In this document: one piece after another, positions 59,142 to 64,000 of the stretch
How the letters are laid out: the number at the start of each line of letters is the position of its first letter
How positions within the stretch are numbered: position 1 is the first letter of the stretch
NCBI GenBank assembly: GCA_017301975.1
Contig: JAFLEI010000001.1
Coordinates: forward strand, 186,001-250,000
Source: Verrucomicrobiota bacterium
Lineage (GTDB): Bacteria; Verrucomicrobiota; Verrucomicrobiia; Verrucomicrobiales; Verrucomicrobiaceae
Reading direction: 5' to 3'
DNA: 64,000 nucleotides
Translations under genes and position numbers: made by a program
Notes under the pieces: model-generated
What the model saw: only the letters and a program-made list of their open reading frames with translations
Database searches by the model: none
Told to the model about the DNA's origin: nothing

Positions 59142-60578
59142 ATGCGCTGCTTTCTCGCCTTTTTCCTGCTCGCCCTCCTCTCCGACGCCTCGGCAGCGGA
59201 CAGGCCCAACATCATCTTCATCCTGGCGGACGACCTCGGCTGGGGGGACCTGGGCTGCTACGGCAACAAGATCATCCGCACGCCGAATCTCGACGCGATG
59301 GCAAAGCAGGGAACACTGTTCACTCAGTTTTATGTCAACGCCTCCGTGTGTTCGCCGAGTCGCTGCGCCTTCTTCACCGGCCAGTATCCCGCACGGCATC
59401 GCATCCATGGCCATTATTCCAGTAAGGAGCAGAATGAGGCGCGCGGCATGTCGAACTGGCTGGAGCCGCAGGTGCCGAACGCGGCGCGGATGCTGAAGTC
59501 AGCAGGTTACACCACCGCCCATGTGGGCAAGTGGCACCTGGGCAACAACGCGGGCGGGCCGCCGATCGCCGAGTACGGATTCGACTTCGTCGGCACTTCG
59601 GAGAAGGACGGCGCAAACGGGCCGGGGGCGGACCCTTACTTCCGCGCCAAGTCCACGGCGCTGTTTGTCGATGAATCACTCAAATTCATCGAGCAGGCCG
59701 GCGACAATCCTTTTTACCTCCAGCTCTGGACGTTGGTGCCGCATGCCACGCTGAATCCCACACCGGAGCAGATGAAGCCCTACCTCAAACTGCGGGCCGG
59801 TGGCAAAGACTTCCCGCATGCGGCGGCGATGGAGATCTTCGCCGCGAGTGTGACGGATCTCGACACGCAGATCGGCCGGCTTCTGGCCGGATTGGAAAAA
59901 CTCGGCAAGGACAAGGACACCCTCATCTTGTTCACCAGCGACAACGGCCCCGAGGATATCCACATCGGCAACGCCGGGCACAGCGGTGTCGGCAGCGCAG
60001 GCCCTTTCCGTGGCCGCAAACGCAGCCTCTACGAAGGCGGCCTCCGCATGCCTGGCATTGCCCGCTGGCCGGGCAAGGTGCCTGCGGGCCGCATCGAGGA
60101 CAAGGCGGTGCTGGCGGGTGTGGACTGGCTGCCGACGATCTGCAAGATCGCAGGGGTGCAGCTTCCTGCTGATCACGCTCCGGATGGGGAGGATGTGAGC
60201 GATGTGCTTTGCGGCTCGTCACGAGCACGCACAAGGCCGCTGATGTGGGAGTGGCGCTTTAACATCGCTGGCGAGCCGTTTCACCACAGCCCGGAACTGG
60301 CCATCCGCGACGGGGACTGGAAGCTGCTCATGAACCCCGACCGCAGCCGCGTGGAACTGTACGATGTCACCCAGGACCTCACCCAGCTCAACAACGTGGC
60401 CGAGCACCATCCCGACGTGGTGGAAAAACTCTCGGCCCAGGTGACAGCGTGGGCCAAGACTTTGCCGGAAGGTCCGCACGATCCCACGGCTGGAAAAATG
60501 CATGCCGGCATGCCCGGTGCGCCAAACGTGAGGCCGGCGAAAGGGCAGGGGAAGAAGAAAAATGCGCCAGTGGAGTGA
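59142..60578 (+). CDS. Exported sulfatase
   Basis: The 478-residue protein has a signal peptide and all main features of type I sulfatases: metal aspartates D30/D31 (ILADDLGWGDLGCYG), the formylglycine motif CSPSR with Cys70, GKWHLGN near residue 125, and the second metal site SDNGPEDIHIGN around residue 275. The cysteine must be oxidised by a maturase not seen here. Sulfatases of this phylum usually desulfate algal or animal polysaccharides. I chose the ATG at 59142 over a TTG at 59112. The DUF1501 gene follows after 24 bp, a pairing seen often in Planctomycetes and Verrucomicrobia. Confidence 0.95.
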   Translation: MRCFLAFFLLALLSDASAADRPNIIFILADDLGWGDLGCYGNKIIRTPNLDAMAKQGTLFTQFYVNASVCSPSRCAFFTGQYPARHRIHGHYSSKEQNEARGMSNWLEPQVPNAARMLKSAGYTTAHVGKWHLGNNAGGPPIAEYGFDFVGTSEKDGANGPGADPYFRAKSTALFVDESLKFIEQAGDNPFYLQLWTLVPHATLNPTPEQMKPYLKLRAGGKDFPHAAAMEIFAASVTDLDTQIGRLLAGLEKLGKDKDTLILFTSDNGPEDIHIGNAGHSGVGSAGPFRGRKRSLYEGGLRMPGIARWPGKVPAGRIEDKAVLAGVDWLPTICKIAGVQLPADHAPDGEDVSDVLCGSSRARTRPLMWEWRFNIAGEPFHHSPELAIRDGDWKLLMNPDRSRVELYDVTQDLTQLNNVAEHHPDVVEKLSAQVTAWAKTLPEGPHDPTAGKMHAGMPGAPNVRPAKGQGKKKNAPVE

Positions 60579-60602
60579 TTGTCGCAGCGTTGTACTCTTG
60601 TC

Positions 60603-62057
60603 ATGCACGACTTTGACCCCACCCTCCCCGAGCACCTCGTCCGCCGCGATTTCCTCAAGAAACTCGCGGCTGCAGGCACCGCCGCATGGATGACCGGTGA
60701 GCCGCGCGCCATCTGGGCCAAAACGGGTGAGAAGGTCACGCAACCTCCCGCGAAAGCCGATGCTTGCATCCTGCTCTGGATGGCTGGCGGCATGGCGGCA
60801 CCCGACACCTTTGACCCGAAGGGCTATCTCCCTTTTCAGAAGGGTCTGGAGGTCAAGCGCATGCTCAGCACCTTCCCCGCGATCAACACGAGCGTGGATG
60901 GCATCAAAATCTGCCAGGGCCTGGAAAACATCGCGCAGGTGATGGACCGTGCCACGCTGATCCGCAGTGCGGTGCAGCCCGACCTCGGCAGCATTTTGCA
61001 TTCACGGCATCAGTATCACTGGCACACCGGCTACGTGCCGCCGCAGACGGTGGCATGTCCGCACATTGGCTCATGGATGGCTAAGGTCCTCGGCCCGCGC
61101 AATGCCGTGATGCCCGCATTCATCAACATCGGCCAGCGTCTCGAAGGCGTGGGCGAAAGCGAGGAGCTGAAGGCCTTCACCACTGCGGGATTCTTTGGCA
61201 GCGAGTTTGGCCCCATGAATTTGCCTTTTTCTGAAGAGGCCGCGCAGTCGGTGAAGCCGCCGAAGGGCATGGATGCGAACCGGTTCGCCAATCGCGACCG
61301 TCTTTTCCGCAAGCTGGTCGATCAAAGCCCGCAGCGTGAATTCATGAGCGACTACCAGCAGGAGTCCATGTTGCGCAGCATGGACAATGCCTACCGTCTT
61401 CTCAGCGCCAAAGAGCGCGAGGCCTTTGACATCACGCTGGAGCCCAAGGAGAGCTACGCGAAGTATGACACGGGCCGGTTTGGCAGGGGATGCCTGCTGG
61501 CGAGGAGGTTGGTCGAGGCCGGCACCCGCTTTGTCGAGGTGACTACCGAGTACGTGCCCTTCTTCCAGTGGGACACGCACAAAGACGGCCACACCACTGT
61601 CGATGCTATGCACAAGGAGATCGACCTGCCCATCGCACAGCTCGTGCGTGATCTGGAGGCCAAGGGGCTGCTGGATCGCACGCTCATCGTCATTGCCAGC
61701 GAGTTCAGCCGGGATGCGCTCATGGAGGGCAAACCCGGCTCCACCGCGAACGACCAGACGACCTTCAAGGTCGATACCCTCAGCGAGATGAAGCACTACG
61801 GCCTGCACCGCCATTTCACCGGCGGCACCAGCGTGGTGATGTTCGGCGGTGGTGTGAAGAAAGGGCATCTGTATGGCGAAACCGCCGATGAACGCCCGCT
61901 CATTGCCACCAAGAATCCCGTGAGCGTCATGGACCTGCATGCCACGATCATGACGGCCATGGGCATCAGTCCGAAGACGGAGTTTGAGATCGAAGGCCGG
62001 CCTTTTTATGTGACGGAAGACGGCAAAGGAAAAGCTGTGACGGAAATCTTCGCGTAA
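60603..62057 (+). CDS. DUF1501 protein with twin-arginine signal
   Basis: The 484-residue protein starts with a Tat signal (LVRRDFLKKLAAAG), so it is exported folded. The body is a DUF1501 domain, distantly related to alkaline-phosphatase/sulfatase-fold enzymes: ACILLWMAGGMAAPDTFDPKG near residue 55, SRHQYHWHTGYVP, CLLARRLVEAGTRFVEV and VVMFGGGVKKGHLYG with later histidines. DUF1501 genes are usual partners of DUF1549/DUF1553 or sulfatase genes in this superphylum; function unknown. It starts 24 bp after the sulfatase. A degenerate copy of its 3' end recurs 1.06 kb downstream. Confidence 0.92.
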   Translation: MHDFDPTLPEHLVRRDFLKKLAAAGTAAWMTGEPRAIWAKTGEKVTQPPAKADACILLWMAGGMAAPDTFDPKGYLPFQKGLEVKRMLSTFPAINTSVDGIKICQGLENIAQVMDRATLIRSAVQPDLGSILHSRHQYHWHTGYVPPQTVACPHIGSWMAKVLGPRNAVMPAFINIGQRLEGVGESEELKAFTTAGFFGSEFGPMNLPFSEEAAQSVKPPKGMDANRFANRDRLFRKLVDQSPQREFMSDYQQESMLRSMDNAYRLLSAKEREAFDITLEPKESYAKYDTGRFGRGCLLARRLVEAGTRFVEVTTEYVPFFQWDTHKDGHTTVDAMHKEIDLPIAQLVRDLEAKGLLDRTLIVIASEFSRDALMEGKPGSTANDQTTFKVDTLSEMKHYGLHRHFTGGTSVVMFGGGVKKGHLYGETADERPLIATKNPVSVMDLHATIMTAMGISPKTEFEIEGRPFYVTEDGKGKAVTEIFA

Positions 62058-62107
62058 AAAGATTGGTGGCGTGGATTTCATCCGTTTAGGCTGTCCCTCC
62101 TCCATGA
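62011..62107. repeat. Tandem-duplication repeat, first copy
   Basis: This stretch, from the end of the DUF1501 gene through the start of the first TlpA-like gene, resembles 63075-63159: both contain GACGGAA, an AAATCTTC, AAAAGATTGGTG, a GGCGT and an ATGAACGC start. It shows that duplication of the thioredoxin gene also carried about 50 bp of the DUF1501 3' end. Confidence 0.65.
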
Positions 62108-63051
62108 ACGCCCTCCGCCTTTTTTGCCTCGGTGTCACGACATTTGTCCTGGCTGTGTCCCCTTCCGTTCGAGCCGCCGACGGCGATGACGACTGGAAAA
62201 AGGTCAGCGATGTCATTGAAGCCATCAAGAATCCCAAGGAAAATCCCCAGACGAGCGAAACGGCGCGCGTGATGCTGAAGCACAGTCTGGCTGAGTTTGA
62301 TGCGGCCTATGCCGCCGCCATGAAAGCGGCCCCTTCCAATCCCGTCCGCTGGGATGTGGCGCTGTTTGCATCGATGCTCGGGCGTGTGCGCGAGCTCGCG
62401 GGCGTCCCTGCGCCCGAAAAGGAGGCCATCAGTCTTGAGGACATTGTCAAAGCAGCAGATGCAAAGCCCGAGACGAGGTCGCAGGCCAGTCTGACCCGGG
62501 TCATGCTCGCGTCTGACTCAGCGGTGGCCCCAGGCGGCGATGCTGCTGCTTGGATCGCCATGGCGGAGAAGCACCTGAAGGACTTCCCCGAGGAAAAGCT
62601 CAACAAGATGGTGGAGACCAAGCTGCAGGAGGTCAATCTCAAGACCCAGCCGCTGGGGCTGAAGTTCACGGCCGTGGACGGTCGTGCGGTGGATGTGAGC
62701 AAGCTGCAGGGCAAGGTCGTCCTCATCGACTTCTGGGCCACCTGGTGCGGACCCTGTGTCGAAGAACTGCCGACGGTCCTGAAGATCTACAAGGAGCAGC
62801 ATGCCAGGGGCTTTGAGGTGATTGGCGTCTCCCTGGATGCAGACAGGGCAGAACTGGAGGCCTTTCTGAAGGACAAAGGCGTGGAATGGCCGCAGTATTT
62901 TGATGGCAAAGGTCCGGAGAACGAGCTGTTCATCAGATTCAATCTCGAATCCATTCCCACGATGTGGCTGCTGAACAAGAAGGGCGTGGTCGTGAGCATG
63001 ACCGCCTTTGAGGGGCTGGAGGAGAAGGTGAAGAAACTGCTCGAAGAGTAA
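62104..63051 (+). CDS. TlpA-like exported thioredoxin
   Basis: The 315-residue protein has a signal peptide (to about residue 25), a helical N-terminal region of about 155 residues and a C-terminal thioredoxin fold of the TlpA/ResA type with the active site WCGPC (C215, C218) in FWATWCGPCVEELPTVL. IPTMWLLNKKG carries the cis-proline. It should act in periplasmic disulfide reduction or metallo-protein maturation. The helical N-domain is not recognised. The start at 62104 avoids a weak upstream ATG at 62071. A tandem paralog follows. Confidence 0.92.
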   Translation: MNALRLFCLGVTTFVLAVSPSVRAADGDDDWKKVSDVIEAIKNPKENPQTSETARVMLKHSLAEFDAAYAAAMKAAPSNPVRWDVALFASMLGRVRELAGVPAPEKEAISLEDIVKAADAKPETRSQASLTRVMLASDSAVAPGGDAAAWIAMAEKHLKDFPEEKLNKMVETKLQEVNLKTQPLGLKFTAVDGRAVDVSKLQGKVVLIDFWATWCGPCVEELPTVLKIYKEQHARGFEVIGVSLDADRAELEAFLKDKGVEWPQYFDGKGPENELFIRFNLESIPTMWLLNKKGVVVSMTAFEGLEEKVKKLLEE

Positions 63052-63074
63052 TATCGAGTTGAGTGCCATGATGC

Positions 63075-63159
63075 TGACGGAAGGTGCAGGAATCGTGATG
63101 AAAATCTTCACCTGAAAAGATTGGTGAGGCGTCGGTCCCACGTTTACTCTGACTTATGA
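63075..63159. repeat. Tandem-duplication repeat, second copy
   Basis: This is the second copy of the segment at 62011-62107, lying between the two TlpA-like genes. It has lost the DUF1501 reading frame and diverged, but keeps ATGAAAATCTTC, AAAAGATTGGTG and the spacing to the following ATG. Confidence 0.65.
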
Positions 63160-64000
63160 ACGCGCATCGCCTACTCTGCATCGGGGCCACGACTTTGTTC
63201 CTGGCCGTATCGTCATTCCTGCATGCTGCCAATGGCGATGCTGAATGGCAAAAGGTGGATGACATCGTCGAAAGCATCAAAAACCCGAAGGACAAACCAA
63301 GCACACGGGAGCAAGCGATTGCGCTGCTGAAAAAGGGGCTGACCGAATTTGATTCCGCTTATGCGGCGGCCATGAAGGCGGCACCTGAAAACCCCTCCCG
63401 CTGGGATGCCGCCTTGTTTGAGATGATGGTCGGACGTGCGCGTGAAATCGCAGGAGTGCCGGCTCCAGAAAAGAAAGCCATCGGCCTTGAAGATATTCTC
63501 AAAGCCGCAGACGCCAAACCTGCAACCAAATCGCAGGCCAGCTTGATGAGTCTCATGGAGGCTGCCGAATCCGCCGAAAGCTCTGAAGGAGGAGCCGATG
63601 CATGGCTGGCGAAAGCGGAGAAGCACCTGAAGGATTATCCTGAAGAAAAGATGAACAAGCTGGTGGAAGGCAGGATCAAGAGCATCAAGGCCGCCGGTGA
63701 TCTGAAGACCAAGCCGCTTGAATTGAAATTCACCGCCGTGGACGGCCGCGAAGTGGATGTGTCGAAACTTCAGGGCAAGGTCGTGCTGGTCGACTTCTGG
63801 GCCACTTGGTGCGGGCCCTGTGTGGCCGAACTGCCGAACGTGCTTAAGGCCTACAAAGAGCTGCATCCGAAGGGCTTTGAAATTGTGGGCATCTCGCTCG
63901 ACTCCGACAAGGCCGAACTCGAAGGCTTCGTGAAAGCAAAAGGCATGGAATGGCCGCAGTACTTTGACGGCAAAGGCTGGCAGAACGAGATCTCCTCCAA
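63156..64000 (+). CDS. TlpA-like exported thioredoxin paralog, cut by window end
   Basis: The frame from the ATG at 63156 is open to the window edge (281 codons). Its product is a close paralog of the gene upstream over the whole length, with the same signal peptide style, helical N-domain (SRWDAALFEMMVGRAREIAGVPAPEKKAIGLEDI) and WCGPC active site (FWATWCGPCVAELPNV). The first copy has inserts and deletions of a few residues, notably in the loop before the thioredoxin domain. Conservation of the active site in both suggests both are functional. The last ~35 residues are outside the window. Confidence 0.9.
   Translation, partial: MNAHRLLCIGATTLFLAVSSFLHAANGDAEWQKVDDIVESIKNPKDKPSTREQAIALLKKGLTEFDSAYAAAMKAAPENPSRWDAALFEMMVGRAREIAGVPAPEKKAIGLEDILKAADAKPATKSQASLMSLMEAAESAESSEGGADAWLAKAEKHLKDYPEEKMNKLVEGRIKSIKAAGDLKTKPLELKFTAVDGREVDVSKLQGKVVLVDFWATWCGPCVAELPNVLKAYKELHPKGFEIVGISLDSDKAELEGFVKAKGMEWPQYFDGKGWQNEISS

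Noticed and set aside
1-64000. tRNA, rRNA, CRISPR arrays or insertion sequences
   Set aside because: No cloverleaf-like stretch, no regular spaced repeats and no transposase were seen by reading all gaps; a covariance-model scan was not possible.

Overview
The window is GC-rich, densely coded bacterial chromosome with no rRNA, tRNA, CRISPR array, prophage or insertion sequence that I can recognise. The gene content points to the Planctomycetes-Verrucomicrobia-Chlamydiae group, most likely a free-living Verrucomicrobiota (Prosthecobacter-like): a cytochrome/DUF1549/DUF1553 protein, a sulfatase next to a twin-arginine DUF1501 protein, a DUF4838 protein, a sialate O-acetylesterase, a long two-part IspG, and an rpsN standing apart from other ribosomal genes. 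This taxonomic reading is inference; no marker phylogeny was run.

Layout. 1-8.4 kb: an incomplete cytochrome/DUF1553 gene, phospholipid synthesis (cdsA, pgsA), an esterase, a RidA-like protein, two lipoproteins and the RseP site-2 protease. 8.4-15.5 kb: surface-glycan genes (two GT4-type glycosyltransferases, a pyruvyl-transferase-like protein, a GT9-like protein) around a membrane Ser/Thr kinase with a leucine-rich tail, plus an ArsR regulator and its partner. 15.5-17.0 kb: sialate O-acetylesterase. 17.1-27.8 kb: an iron-uptake island with two TonB receptors, a PepSY membrane protein, a PiuC-type hydroxylase, a collapsed third receptor, a TPR-like protein of unknown role, and tonB-exbB-exbD plus a coiled-coil gene. 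A 15-bp 7-1-7 inverted repeat resembling a Fur box lies before three transcription units there, so the island probably acts as one iron-responsive regulon. 27.9-39.9 kb: mixed housekeeping and signalling (MFS transporter, FHA-cyclase, Nudix, a Uma2 gene broken by an amber codon, an ankyrin protein, ispG, a lone receiver, an HtrA protease, ComEC, a TPR protein). 40-45.8 kb: a tripartite RND efflux operon. 46.2-52.2 kb: a PQQ-propeller protein, a membrane protein, hemQ-thiG with overlapping stop and start codons, rpsN, an FmdB-like zinc ribbon and a CNNM/CBS protein. 52.4-55.9 kb: DUF4838 and TPR proteins. 55.9-59.1 kb: a tight reverse-strand operon holding a shortened AlgI-like MBOAT protein, an AlgJ/AlgX-like protein, a MauE/DoxX protein and a threonine aldolase. 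59.1-64 kb: sulfatase, DUF1501 and two tandem TlpA-like thioredoxins, the second cut by the window edge.

Most worth following up: the shared inverted repeat of the iron island and the unknown TPR gene that shares one copy; the receptor reduced to a signal peptide joined to its last beta strand; two tandem-duplication scars carrying the 3' end of a neighbouring gene (ispG and the DUF1501 gene); and the AlgI-like protein that lacks the catalytic part of the family. I did not find a system I can confidently call new.
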